Assembly (NCBI GenBank): GCA_029238935.1
Contig: JAQZBN010000018.1
Span: forward strand, 58,357 to 122,356
Length of the DNA stretch: 64,000 nt
Source of the DNA: Herbinix sp.
GTDB lineage: Bacteria; Bacillota; Clostridia; Lachnospirales; Lachnospiraceae
Reading direction: 5' to 3'
A program made the position numbers and the translations under genes. The number at the start of each line of letters is the position of its first letter. Position 1 is the first letter of the stretch. Positions 28,564 to 38,298 of the stretch are shown here, piece after piece. Below the pieces are notes generated by a model. It saw only the letters and a list, made by a program, of their open reading frames with translations, did no database searches and had not been told where the DNA came from.

Positions 28564-29871
28564 TTAACGCGTTAAATTATCATTTATATTATATATTATT
28601 AGATTAACCCGATATATTTGATCTGCATAATTTACATTCATGGTTCCGTTATATTTTTCAATCACCTGTGTTATGCTGGCAAGCCCATATCCATGATTTC
28701 TAGCATCCTTATTTGTTGTCATTAATTTTCCATTCCTAGAACGGATCTCCCCATCAAAGGGATTCTCAATGTTGATATATAAAATATTTCGATTATATTC
28801 AATCCCGATCTTGATCCATCTCGGATCTTGTAGTTTTTTATTCGCCTCGATGGCATTATCTAATAAATTACCAAGAATAATACATAAATCAAAGGGTTTT
28901 ACCTGAAGCTGATCCGGGATATGAAGTTTTAAAGTAACCTCCATATTTTCGTTCACCGCTTCCGCAATCTTATTATTTAAGATACTATCTACAGCAATAT
29001 TTCCTGACTTTGCATATTCTTTGGATGAGGTCATTAACTCTGAAATCGATGTTATATAATCCATTGCTTCGGTCATTTTATTATTTTCGATAAGATACTT
29101 AAGTGCTGAAATATGATGCTTCCAGTCATGACGAAGGTGTTTCATGGTTTGCGAAGACCTCTGAATGAGTTCGATTTCCTTACTATAATATTTATTCAAT
29201 TGCTTTAAAATTGTACTATTTAACTTTTCCTGATAGGAACGCATGAGTACATCATATAAATAAAATACAAAAATATTTACAAAAAATAATATGACTACAC
29301 CGGTTAAAATCACAGAGAGATTCTTCGGATTTTGTGCGGATATCAACAAAATGGTCGACAGTAGAGTCCCAAAAGGAATGATAATAATCGAAACCCAATG
29401 CAGATTATTGATTGCCATATGATTTCGTACCATAGTAAAATTGGATACAAATAATATAACAATATAGGATAATATCTTTGTGCTGAGCAAGGATATAATT
29501 AACTCAAGATCCACAAAACCCTTGGCCAGATGATTGATGTTCATATACCTTAATCCAAGAACAACGATTACCTCAACCGATAGCAGTATAACATAAATTA
29601 AAATTGTAGACATAAGCCGCAATTTTAATTTCCCAGAATAATTTAAGGTTAATAGCAAAAATAAAAGCAGATTAGAGATTAAGTTTATGGTAGGACTATG
29701 AAAGAGTAGATAGACTGCACTACTAATAAGAAAATAAGATAGATACGAGACCACTTCTCTTCCCTTTTTTATTTTATACCGGTCAAAGAAGATACCCATA
29801 AACAGAAATAATGTATAGGTCCCAAATAAGTTGGATAATAAATACACAGCATGATATATCGTTAGCTTCAT
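28564..29871 (-). CDS. agrC: AgrC-like GHKL sensor histidine kinase
   Basis: The 435-residue protein has six or seven N-terminal membrane helices (about 1-215) and a cytoplasmic GHKL kinase part. The phospho-acceptor region is MKHLRHDWKHHISALK (about residue 245) and the ATP-binding site is LGNLLDNAIEANKKL with NHGYGLASI. This is the AgrC/HPK10 layout that binds cyclic peptides at the membrane. Its ATG overlaps the stop codon of the response regulator gene by four bases. Its expected ligand is the peptide encoded just downstream. Confidence 0.92.
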   Translation of the reverse strand: MKLTIYHAVYLLSNLFGTYTLFLFMGIFFDRYKIKKGREVVSYLSYFLISSAVYLLFHSPTINLISNLLLFLLLTLNYSGKLKLRLMSTILIYVILLSVEVIVVLGLRYMNINHLAKGFVDLELIISLLSTKILSYIVILFVSNFTMVRNHMAINNLHWVSIIIIPFGTLLSTILLISAQNPKNLSVILTGVVILFFVNIFVFYLYDVLMRSYQEKLNSTILKQLNKYYSKEIELIQRSSQTMKHLRHDWKHHISALKYLIENNKMTEAMDYITSISELMTSSKEYAKSGNIAVDSILNNKIAEAVNENMEVTLKLHIPDQLQVKPFDLCIILGNLLDNAIEANKKLQDPRWIKIGIEYNRNILYINIENPFDGEIRSRNGKLMTTNKDARNHGYGLASITQVIEKYNGTMNVNYADQIYRVNLIIYNINDNLTR

Positions 29872-30587
29872 TCTATCTCACCTCGTATCAGACTAAGCTG
29901 TTCCCGTATCTTTTTCCGGTTTTGCTGGCTTATGGGAAGTATTCTCTGATTCGTCATCCGAACCTGATGATACTCGATTTCAGCGATAAAATTATAGTTG
30001 ATCAAGTAAGATTTATGTATGTTTAGGAAATCCATCCGTTTTAATTGCTTCGATACTTCGGATAATTTACCGTAGAATTCGTAATTTAATCTTAATGAAT
30101 AGAGGAGTATCTTTTTCCCTGTACTTTCAAAATATAGTATTTCTTTTATCGGTAATCGATACGAGGTCTGACCAATTTGAAAATCAAACGTTTCTCTATT
30201 TTTCTGTAGAATTTTCAATGCTGTTTTCATTACTTCTTCTATTTTTTGATAAGTTATTGGTTTAATAATAAAATGGAGAGGACGAACCTTAAAAAGTTTC
30301 ATGGCATAGCTGTCATTACAGGAGATATAAATAATCTGAGTGATTTCATTATGCAATTCATCCCTTATCTTTAATCCAACCTCCACCCCATTCAACTGTT
30401 GTAATTCAATGTCCAAATATATAATATCATAATATACACCTTCTTTTAGAAAGCGTATGAGTTCTTCGCCGGAGTAGAATACCTCAATCTCGATTTTCTC
30501 AGCAATATACCCGCTTATTTTCATGAGTAGTTCCTCCAGTAAAGAGCAGAGTAACTGGTCGTCATCACAGATAGCTATATGTAACAT
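29868..30587 (-). CDS. agrA: AgrA-like LytTR response regulator
   Basis: The protein has an N-terminal receiver domain (IAICDDDQLLCSLLEELLMK, phospho-acceptor Asp59 in IIYLDIEL) and a C-terminal LytTR DNA-binding domain (LPIKEILYFESTGKKILLYS, FLNIHKSYLINYNFIAEIEY). The ATG at 30587 (MLHIAICDDD) is chosen because AAAGGTGAT precedes it; a TTG eleven codons upstream is in frame but lies beyond this site. It is the first gene of the regulator-kinase-AgrD-AgrB series. Unlike the usual agrBDCA order the regulator comes first. Confidence 0.92.
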   Translation of the reverse strand: MLHIAICDDDQLLCSLLEELLMKISGYIAEKIEIEVFYSGEELIRFLKEGVYYDIIYLDIELQQLNGVEVGLKIRDELHNEITQIIYISCNDSYAMKLFKVRPLHFIIKPITYQKIEEVMKTALKILQKNRETFDFQIGQTSYRLPIKEILYFESTGKKILLYSLRLNYEFYGKLSEVSKQLKRMDFLNIHKSYLINYNFIAEIEYHQVRMTNQRILPISQQNRKKIREQLSLIRGEIE

Positions 30588-30793
30588 GTCATCACCTTTC
30601 TTATGGTATAATAGTAACAAATTGGATAGAATTGCTTTCGTTTTTCCAATATTTTACTTTTATTATATCATAAGAAGTTACTATAATCTACTCTTTACTG
30701 AAGTAACCCTTGAAAACCTAAATCGTGTAAACCTAATTGGATTGGATCTACGTTAAATTAGTAATTTGTAATGTATAAAACTACGATTAACAA

Positions 30794-32560
30794 TTAACCC
30801 AGATTCTCTTGATCAATAAGCTGAACAACATCATTCGTATAACCATCTAATTCTAATACCACTATTTCATTGCTGCCTTCTTTCAGCAAAGGAGCTGGTA
30901 AGTATAATGTTTTTTGTGGTCCTGCACTATTCCAGTATCTGCCCAGATTAAAACCATTGATAAATACACATCCTTTGGTAAAACCCGGTAACTCTACAAA
31001 CGAATCTGCTTTATCCTTAACCTCAAACGTTCCCTTTAGAAATAGCGGTCCAACCATAGTATCCTTCTTTTCATCTTCGGCTGACGCATAACTTAATCTG
31101 CTTATATCATCACAGGTGATTGGATACATAGTCCAGCCAAAATGATACTGGGAACCAATACGTATTCCTTTTAAAATACCCTTTTGATCACAGATATGAC
31201 CACCATAATTTACTCTTCCCAGGTTCTCCACCAAGATAAGCAGCTCTGCTTCTTCATTAAAATCCAGACCTACTTCTATCTTATCATCCCTCTTTCCGGT
31301 ATTTTCCTTAATTCCAAGAAGTTTTCCGTTTAGATAAATATGTGCACGGTCCTGCAATCCATCTATGGTTAATTCCATGGTCTCAAAAGGACCTTTTAAA
31401 GTAGTTTTATAGAGTAAAAATCCAAAGTCCTGTCCCAACTCTTCCATCGTCTGAGGGTAAGATGATGTAACCGGTGACGACAGCACGCCTAAATTCGTAA
31501 ACATTTCTGCTTTTTTTGTTAACTCTACAGCTCCGTAGTTCATCTTTGGCAGATTATGAACCGTAAGTGGTGGCAGGGATCCATAATGAAGCTCCATAAC
31601 ACTGCGAATAGCATAATATTTTTCTGTCAAATCGCCACTTTCACTGACCGGACAATTATAGTCATAGCTGGTAATCGTAGGTTGTAAGCCATCAAAATAA
31701 TTAGCTCCGTTCATAAAGCCAAAATTAGTACCACCATGGAACATATAAAAATTCACAGCTGCATTGGCAACTACCATCTCTTCAAAGGTATCTGCTGTAT
31801 CCCCGCCGCTTCTGGTGTGATGCTCTCCATACCAATGATCGAACCAGCCATTCCAATATTCCGTACACATCACAGGCTGATCCGGACGATATCGTTTTAA
31901 TAAAGAAAAATTATCCTTCGGGTTACTGCCAAAATTAATGGTTGCAAGATAATCCTTAACAGATCCACCATTTAACATAAAATATCCCGGACCATCGGAG
32001 GTAAACAGCGTACAATCTACTTGATTTTCCTTATAAATATCTACAATTGCTTGCATATAATCATGGTCGTCCCCGTAACTGCCATATTCATTCTCAATTT
32101 GGACCGCAATGATATTACCACCATTGTTTGCTAGATGGGGACGAACAATGCGAAACAATTCTCTGTAATAATTTCTCACCTTTTCTAAGTACTTATCATG
32201 ACAGCAACGGATCCTAATATTAGGAATATTTAATAGCCAAGAAGGTAATCCTCCCATATCCCACTCTGCACAGATGTAAGGACCGGGACGCAGGATAAGA
32301 TAAAGACCTAATTTTTTCGCTGTCAGAATAAAACGTTCCAAATCTAATATTCCGGTAAAGTCAAACTCTCCTTCCTTCCTCTCGTGGAGATTCCAGCAGG
32401 TATAGGTTTCCACTGTATTCATACCACATTCCTTTAATTTTCGAAGTCTATCTTCCCAATACTCCGGAACAACACGAAAATAGTGTATGGTGCCGGATAA
32501 TATATGAAATGGTTCTTGATCCAGATAGAAATGTTCTCTGTCATAAGTTAATTGATTCAT
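30794..32560 (-). CDS. Beta-galactosidase, glycoside hydrolase family 35
   Basis: The 588-residue enzyme has the GH35 TIM-barrel signature: HYFRVVPEYWEDRLRKLKEC, PGPYICAEWDMGGLPSWLL, the acid/base Glu158 in QIENEYGSYG, and the nucleophile Glu234 in CTEYWNGWFDHW, followed by two jelly-roll domains (FVELPGFTKGCVFINGFNLGR). It lacks a signal peptide, so it would split imported beta-galactosides in the cytoplasm. The gene has its own minus-strand TATAAT at about 32734-32729 and a leader of roughly 165 bases. It lies just beyond the terminator of the large transport operon, so it may be regulated separately. GGAGGT precedes the ATG. Confidence 0.95.
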   Translation of the reverse strand: MNQLTYDREHFYLDQEPFHILSGTIHYFRVVPEYWEDRLRKLKECGMNTVETYTCWNLHERKEGEFDFTGILDLERFILTAKKLGLYLILRPGPYICAEWDMGGLPSWLLNIPNIRIRCCHDKYLEKVRNYYRELFRIVRPHLANNGGNIIAVQIENEYGSYGDDHDYMQAIVDIYKENQVDCTLFTSDGPGYFMLNGGSVKDYLATINFGSNPKDNFSLLKRYRPDQPVMCTEYWNGWFDHWYGEHHTRSGGDTADTFEEMVVANAAVNFYMFHGGTNFGFMNGANYFDGLQPTITSYDYNCPVSESGDLTEKYYAIRSVMELHYGSLPPLTVHNLPKMNYGAVELTKKAEMFTNLGVLSSPVTSSYPQTMEELGQDFGFLLYKTTLKGPFETMELTIDGLQDRAHIYLNGKLLGIKENTGKRDDKIEVGLDFNEEAELLILVENLGRVNYGGHICDQKGILKGIRIGSQYHFGWTMYPITCDDISRLSYASAEDEKKDTMVGPLFLKGTFEVKDKADSFVELPGFTKGCVFINGFNLGRYWNSAGPQKTLYLPAPLLKEGSNEIVVLELDGYTNDVVQLIDQENLG

Positions 32561-32778
32561 TCGTAACCTCCATTTAATTACATAATTAAGTAAATCTACT
32601 ACTAATGCGGACTATACTAGGAAATACCTAGCTATCTTATCCATTGTAGCGATTGTATGCAAGATACATCCTCCTACTGTGCAAGCTCGCAGTTTCTACC
32701 TTTTTGATTCATCCGCTAATTCTTGATCATTATATCATAATTTTCCACTTTTGAATGCACTGATGAAGCAAAATATAG

Positions 32779-32816
32779 AAAAGAGCTTTGGAATTAGAAA
32801 TCACCAAAGCTCTTTT
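32779..32816 (-). terminator. Rho-independent terminator of the 22-kb transport operon
   Basis: AAAAGAGCTTTGG pairs perfectly with CCAAAGCTCTTTT. It starts about ten bases after the GH130 stop codon on the minus strand and is followed by T-rich sequence. Confidence 0.88.
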
Positions 32817-32825
32817 GCACACATT

Positions 32826-33815
32826 TTATAAACTATTCTTTTTTGTCCAATTTACCAACTCATCCACCGTCGTAAATGCAAGACCGGTAACAGTATCAGC
32901 ACATCCATAATAGATTGCGATCCGACCAGTAGCCGCATCCGTAAGAGCAGCACAAGGGAAGGTTACATTCGGTACATCCCCGGTTAATTCATAACTTTCC
33001 TGTGGTGATAATATATAAAACTTCGAGCGATATTTTACCTTCCAAGGTTCATCGGCATCCAAAATAGCAGCTCCCATACGATATACAAATCCATTACAAG
33101 TATTTAATACACCATGATAGATTAACAACCAACCCTCGTCTGTTTCAATCGGGCATGGTCCCGGACCAATCTTAGTTGCCTGCCAAGCAGAAGCATCCCC
33201 ACGGTATGCACCCATAACAAATCGATGATGACCCCAATATTCCAAATCAGAACTTTGACTATAGAAAATGTCACCAAACGGTGTATGGCCAGTATCGCTA
33301 GGACGACTTAACATTGCATACTTACCATTGATTTTTTTTGGGAACAATACTCCATTTCTATTATATGGAAGAAATGCATTTTCTAATTGAACAAACGTTT
33401 TGAAATCAAAGGTATAGGCAAGGCCTATGGTTGGTCCGTGGTAGCCATTACACCAGGTAATATAGTAACGATCTTCAATGAAACATACTCTTGGATCATA
33501 ACGGTATTCTCTTTTTAGTATCTCCTTGTCTTCCCCTTCAAAACTAATTGCTTCATGATTGATCTCCCAGTGAATGCCATCCTTACTAAAGCCTGCAAAA
33601 ATATCCATGCTTACTCCAAGGCTGTCACAGCGAAAAACACCGGCATAACCATCTTGAAAAGGTACGACAGCACTATTGAATATACTGTTTGATGTTGGTA
33701 TTCCATCTCTGTGAATAATAGGATTCCCATCATAACGCCATACCGGCATGCGATATCCTTCCGGTTTCTCCTGCCAAGGGATGTCTGGCAATGCATTTCC
33801 TATAATTTTACTCAT
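32826..33815 (-). CDS. Glycoside phosphorylase, GH130 (beta-mannoside type)
   Basis: GH130 enzymes use phosphate to release alpha-mannose-1-phosphate from beta-mannosides. The 329-residue protein shows the family's five-bladed propeller pattern: [53 protein letters not shown], and [20 protein letters not shown]. Asp108 in EYRYDPRVC is the likely proton donor (family knowledge). It has no signal peptide. Length and motifs suit the manno-oligosaccharide phosphorylase subgroup (GH130_2), although the exact linkage cannot be read. It is the last gene of the large operon, 32 bp after the second MalG-like permease, and its substrate should be what that operon imports. Confidence 0.92.
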   Translation of the reverse strand: MSKIIGNALPDIPWQEKPEGYRMPVWRYDGNPIIHRDGIPTSNSIFNSAVVPFQDGYAGVFRCDSLGVSMDIFAGFSKDGIHWEINHEAISFEGEDKEILKREYRYDPRVCFIEDRYYITWCNGYHGPTIGLAYTFDFKTFVQLENAFLPYNRNGVLFPKKINGKYAMLSRPSDTGHTPFGDIFYSQSSDLEYWGHHRFVMGAYRGDASAWQATKIGPGPCPIETDEGWLLIYHGVLNTCNGFVYRMGAAILDADEPWKVKYRSKFYILSPQESYELTGDVPNVTFPCAALTDAATGRIAIYYGCADTVTGLAFTTVDELVNWTKKNSL

Positions 33816-33847
33816 TTTCGTAATATCCTCCTAATAATTAATCTGTC

Positions 33848-34867
33848 TTAATCTCCGCCAAGACCACTTCGTTCTACACCCTGTACGAACCTCTTCTGTA
33901 CAAATAAATACAGGATAAGCAATGGCAAAATAACTAATATTGCACAGGCAGAGGCTACTGCCGTCTGCACAACAGGTGATTCTGCCTGGACAATATATCT
34001 TGAAGGAATTAATTTCTCCACATCAAGAATTGCCCACCGCATATTGTTCTGGATACGCACCAAACGCAGCGGCAAATGTAAATCGGTTGGGCTTAGCAAA
34101 GAAATAAAGTAAACATCGGAATAATTCCATACAAAGCTCAGTACACCTACGGTTGTTAAAGAAGCAGAAACTCCTGGAATAACAATTTGAAAAAAAGTCT
34201 TTAGGAAGCCTGCACCGTCTACGTAAGCAGCCTCTTCAATTGAAACAGGCAATTGCCTGTAGCTTTGTCTTAAAATATAAATATACAATCCGCCTTTTAC
34301 ACCCATTCCTGTTGCGGCCAGAATATAGATAGCCACGGTTGATCCAACAAGATTGATTGGTTGACCTGTTATCAACTTGATAATACCTAAGAAATCAAAG
34401 TTTCGGAAGGAAATATATTGAGCCAGCATGATGGACTGAGAAGGAACAATAATCGTAAAAATTACCAGCCCAAACAATAAATTACTACCTTTAAATCGTA
34501 ACCTGGCAAAGGAGTAAGCCGCCAGAGAAGCACATAGGGTCTGAAGTAAGGCCAGGACTGCTGTATTTCCTAAGCTAAATAGAATCCCTTTATTAAACTT
34601 TAAAATATGGCCTGCGGTAACAAAAGATTGCGCTGAGATTGCCGGCGGTACCCATACTGAGTTTTTCAGTCCCAATGCAGATTGGTCCGTAACCGCATCC
34701 TTCAGGGTATGAAGGATTGGAATTAAAATAACAAATCCCAAGCAAATGAGCAAAGTATAACGGAACAAAACTGCAACGATCTGAAGGCTTTTTTTGCGCA
34801 GTACCAGCGGATTATATCTGCCATTCAATGTTACTTTATCTTGTTTACTTTTTCGATTATTTGTCAT
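33848..34867 (-). CDS. Carbohydrate ABC transporter permease, MalG type (second pair)
   Basis: The 339-residue membrane protein has six predicted helices and the EAA loop EEAAYVDGAGFLKTFFQIVI that docks the shared ATPase. It belongs to the MalG/binding-protein-dependent permease family. I place the start at the ATG at 34867, preceded by AAGGAGGG; an in-frame ATG eight codons upstream lies before that site. The start overlaps the end of the MalF-like gene by 11 bases. An N-terminal positively charged segment of about 35 residues precedes the first helix. No MalK-type ATPase gene is in the operon. Confidence 0.9.
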   Translation of the reverse strand: MTNNRKSKQDKVTLNGRYNPLVLRKKSLQIVAVLFRYTLLICLGFVILIPILHTLKDAVTDQSALGLKNSVWVPPAISAQSFVTAGHILKFNKGILFSLGNTAVLALLQTLCASLAAYSFARLRFKGSNLLFGLVIFTIIVPSQSIMLAQYISFRNFDFLGIIKLITGQPINLVGSTVAIYILAATGMGVKGGLYIYILRQSYRQLPVSIEEAAYVDGAGFLKTFFQIVIPGVSASLTTVGVLSFVWNYSDVYFISLLSPTDLHLPLRLVRIQNNMRWAILDVEKLIPSRYIVQAESPVVQTAVASACAILVILPLLILYLFVQKRFVQGVERSGLGGD

Positions 34868-35771
34868 AATAGAATACCCTCCTTGATACAAGGAACGAAA
34901 TTACTAATATGACTATAACACTAACCATAAAATAGATTGCACTCATGGAAGCACCAAGTCCATATTTCGCACTTGTAAATGTAACGGTTGATATTGTTTC
35001 CGAGACATCTGCCAGAGCAAAACTGTCTGCTAAACTATAAATTAGACATACTAAAATCATAGGCGATATCATAGGTAAAGTTATCTTACAGAAGCATTCA
35101 AATTGGGAGCATCCTTCTATCTTAGCAACTTCATACAGGGATGGTGAAATACCTTGAAGTCCTGCTAAAAAGATTAACATTTGCACACCTGCCGTCGTGA
35201 TAACTTCAAAGATGGAATCAACAAACTCCAATATCATTGCAATAACCGAATAAGGGATACCGCTGGAGGTTATGATACTAATAATCGCATTGGCATTCAC
35301 AAGCGTTTGTGATGTCTCTTCCGTTGTTCTGACACCACTTAATTCAATCTTCATAATCCCGGTGGCCAGGATGATCGGAATAAAGAATACCAATCGGAAC
35401 AAACCTCTTCCTTTATAATTGCCATTTAGTAGCATAGCAACAAATAAGGATACGAAGATTTGTATCGGAACATTCTTTAATACGGTTACAAGTGCTTCCA
35501 ATACATTTTGGTTAAATTCCGGATTAATCGTTAAGGCATATTTAAAATTATCAAACTTTATAAACTTATAAATAAAACCACTATTATCTAATGTCATATC
35601 AAAGAAAGCATAATAAAAGGTCTTTAATAATGGTCCCAGGAAAAACAACACGATACCGACTGCCCAAGGAAGAAGGAATAGGATACCCCATATCGTCCTC
35701 TTATTCTGATAGCTGAGTTGATCGTAAAAGGATTTCTTTTGGGTCTTTTTTGTATTTTGCTCTTTTTTCAA
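34857..35771 (-). CDS. Carbohydrate ABC transporter permease, MalF type (second pair)
   Basis: The 304-residue protein has six membrane helices and the EAA loop (SLYEVAKIEGCSQFECFCKI). It begins with a charged cytoplasmic segment (MKKEQNTKKTQKKSF) and then WGILFLLPWAVGIVLFFLGP, typical of the MalF/UgpA group. It would form a heterodimer with the overlapping MalG-like gene. The pair sits at the far end of the operon, separated from the other permease pair by DUF5696 and NHL/Yip1 genes. There is no binding protein next to it, so it may use one of the two upstream ones or the DUF5696 protein. Confidence 0.92.
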   Translation of the reverse strand: MKKEQNTKKTQKKSFYDQLSYQNKRTIWGILFLLPWAVGIVLFFLGPLLKTFYYAFFDMTLDNSGFIYKFIKFDNFKYALTINPEFNQNVLEALVTVLKNVPIQIFVSLFVAMLLNGNYKGRGLFRLVFFIPIILATGIMKIELSGVRTTEETSQTLVNANAIISIITSSGIPYSVIAMILEFVDSIFEVITTAGVQMLIFLAGLQGISPSLYEVAKIEGCSQFECFCKITLPMISPMILVCLIYSLADSFALADVSETISTVTFTSAKYGLGASMSAIYFMVSVIVILVISFLVSRRVFYYDK

Positions 35772-35785
35772 TTTTCTAAACCCCC

Positions 35786-38284
35786 TTACTGTACAATATA
35801 GTTATTCGCTGCCACAGGAACACTTTGAATTACAGTATCGGTGTCCCCATAATTGAAATAAGCAACTACACCATTGGAATAGGTAACCATAATCGTATCG
35901 TTATTTCTGTCAACAATTTCGTGCTTTATAATAGTAGCATCTTTTACCTTATCATAAAATTCGTTATACATTTCATAATATTCACTAATTTTATCTTCCC
36001 ACTTTGAATACTGAGCCATAAAAATATGATTCATCGTTGTATCTTCGAGTACTTTCGTATCCTCGTACATAAAGCAGAATTTAGGTGCACTCTTTGTTTC
36101 CAATGCTTTCATGAAATTCTCCCAGATGTCATAAGAATATTCGTTGAGCTGCTCCGTTGAATAAGTTAGATAGCCATCCAGAACCAATTGTTCAAAAGGG
36201 ATGGATGCATCCAGTATCTTCATACCGCTGTTCTTCATCGGAAGATCCGTGATATAATCAGTCTCACGAAATGCAGGTGCAATAGGATTTGATAGCATAA
36301 GCTGATAATCCTGACCCAAGGTATTCAGCGCTTCCTCATAATTAGGCATCGCATTGGTGATTGAGATGTTTTCATTCTTTTTATAGCTTGCTGAAAGAAA
36401 GGTATAAAAGTCATCGGAGGCTATATTTCCGATCTCCAACTTCTTCATAGAATGATCAAACTTCTTAATATAATCCGAGATATAATTTGGATGAATAATA
36501 TAAGTTGGATACGGATTATCTAGACTTACCTGTTGCTGTACTAAGTCAAAACGGTATAATTGTGCTACTTGCCCACTGATAAAAAAGGATCTCTCTGCCT
36601 TCGAAAGTGATTTAGCAGTCGAAGCGGTTTGCAGCTTAAAGTTTGGATAAATATCAGCACCGATGGAATCCGCATAAGTAATTAATGAATTTAGATCATC
36701 TTTTCCCCCCAGATTTCCCGAGATCTTTACCTTCTCTACTGCCCTCTGATTCAGTCCTCCATTGGCAATGCCGTCGTAATCCACTTTAATATTTTCAATT
36801 CCTTTCCTCTGCATATCACTTAAAATATCTTCTGCCTGTGCAAAGGTAGTCAATGGTACTTTTCCATCGTAAGGTATGCCAAGAAAGTATTTCTGTTTAT
36901 CAACTTCTCCTAGAAGTTTTACAAAGAAAGGTGCTTTCTCTTCTTCTGGAGCTTTTGTCAACGCATTGTTATTTAGCAAATAATTCGAATAAGCATCTGC
37001 CATTCCGTTGTAATCCGCCTTTTCTCCGGTCAAAAAGCAATAGCGAAGAACAATGTCATCACTATAGTAATCATCGGAAACCTTTCTAAGAGTGAACGGT
37101 GTTGAACTGTCAGAAAAGCTTGCTACCGTTTGCTCTTCTCTTATTTGAAAGGTAAGACTGGCTCTACTATAAGGAATTCCACTATAATATCCATTGATAT
37201 AAGTATTTAGTGTAGCTACCTCAGCTCCTTTTTCTATGATACCGAGAACCGCAAAATTACCATCTTTCATACCGTATACCGGAAGATTCATCGTCGTATT
37301 TCCTGAATTATAGTTTTCTGTACCATTAAGGACATCTCCGTTATAATACCTGGAGCTGTACTGATATTCTTGCATTTTATTATTATCCAGATAAATCAAA
37401 GCACCACTGCCGTCCGGAAGAAATAAATAACCATCTTTATTTTCCGAAGAGAGGAAAAACGGCAGTACATCCAAAGCTTTCAGAGGATAATCTACACTGT
37501 ATGTAATTTCGCCAGTTGGAATCCGCACCAGAAGGTCGTCACCATCCAAATAATACTCCATTGTTACGGAAATATTTTGCTTCTGCGGCATCTCGTCTAA
37601 TTTATTATTTTCTGTATTATCTGCTTCCAATTCTTCATAGGTATACTTACCTACTTCATAAAACAAACGATACAGCTCCGGTGCCGCCATACCGGATAAT
37701 GGCTGATCCTTATTGGTATTTCTGGAATAGATTCCACTCTTCGTTAATCGGTATTGCTTATTTATAGTTTTTATCTGGGTATCATCTAAATACTGCAATA
37801 CCAATGTTTCCATTCTTTCCTTAGAGATATAAGCTGGAAAATCTTTATAGGAAACTTTATTGGAACCAATCTCATATACAATTCTGACACCATTTTCAAT
37901 GGACTCATAGCTCATGGTTTCCATCTCTACAGCATATTCATAGGAATCCATGGAACTATAAGCATCGTATTTATTCGATTCCTTACCACTGTAATAATGA
38001 GCTATTACATCGGCTCTTACCATGGAAGCACTGGTTTCTGAATCCATCAGCTTTGTTTCCAAGTATTCCTGTGTCTTTTTATCCTGCCAACGAAGGTTAC
38101 CGGAGATAGGATCCAGTAGAAGTAGCATATTTTCGCTATCGCCAACTGTAACAAAATCAGAGCCGGAATAAGTTATTTTCTCTCCCGGTACCCGCTCGGA
38201 AATTTGTTTCACAGCGGTATTTTTAGAGCAAGCTGTAAATGATAAGAGAATTCCTGCTAACACAAGGATATATAATTTCTTCAA
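35786..38284 (-). CDS. DUF5696-family lipoprotein with glycosidase-like barrel
   Basis: This 832-residue protein has a lipoprotein signal (MKKLYILVLAGILLSFTACS, lipidated Cys19). The middle part is beta-rich (SVTMEYYLDGDDLLVRIPTG, DGYLFLPDGSGALIYLDNN), and residues of roughly 440-720 alternate strands and helices like a TIM barrel (FLGIPYDGKVPLTTFAQAED, IENIKVDYDGIANGG, SIGADIYPNFKLQT). It matches DUF5696, a family repeatedly found beside sugar ABC transporters in Firmicutes and without proven function. I infer a cell-surface glycan-binding or glycosidase-like role. It starts 15 bp after the NHL/Yip1 gene and ends 15 bp before the second MalF-like gene. Confidence 0.82.
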   Translation of the reverse strand: MKKLYILVLAGILLSFTACSKNTAVKQISERVPGEKITYSGSDFVTVGDSENMLLLLDPISGNLRWQDKKTQEYLETKLMDSETSASMVRADVIAHYYSGKESNKYDAYSSMDSYEYAVEMETMSYESIENGVRIVYEIGSNKVSYKDFPAYISKERMETLVLQYLDDTQIKTINKQYRLTKSGIYSRNTNKDQPLSGMAAPELYRLFYEVGKYTYEELEADNTENNKLDEMPQKQNISVTMEYYLDGDDLLVRIPTGEITYSVDYPLKALDVLPFFLSSENKDGYLFLPDGSGALIYLDNNKMQEYQYSSRYYNGDVLNGTENYNSGNTTMNLPVYGMKDGNFAVLGIIEKGAEVATLNTYINGYYSGIPYSRASLTFQIREEQTVASFSDSSTPFTLRKVSDDYYSDDIVLRYCFLTGEKADYNGMADAYSNYLLNNNALTKAPEEEKAPFFVKLLGEVDKQKYFLGIPYDGKVPLTTFAQAEDILSDMQRKGIENIKVDYDGIANGGLNQRAVEKVKISGNLGGKDDLNSLITYADSIGADIYPNFKLQTASTAKSLSKAERSFFISGQVAQLYRFDLVQQQVSLDNPYPTYIIHPNYISDYIKKFDHSMKKLEIGNIASDDFYTFLSASYKKNENISITNAMPNYEEALNTLGQDYQLMLSNPIAPAFRETDYITDLPMKNSGMKILDASIPFEQLVLDGYLTYSTEQLNEYSYDIWENFMKALETKSAPKFCFMYEDTKVLEDTTMNHIFMAQYSKWEDKISEYYEMYNEFYDKVKDATIIKHEIVDRNNDTIMVTYSNGVVAYFNYGDTDTVIQSVPVAANNYIVQ

Positions 38285-38298
38285 AATAACCGCCTCCT

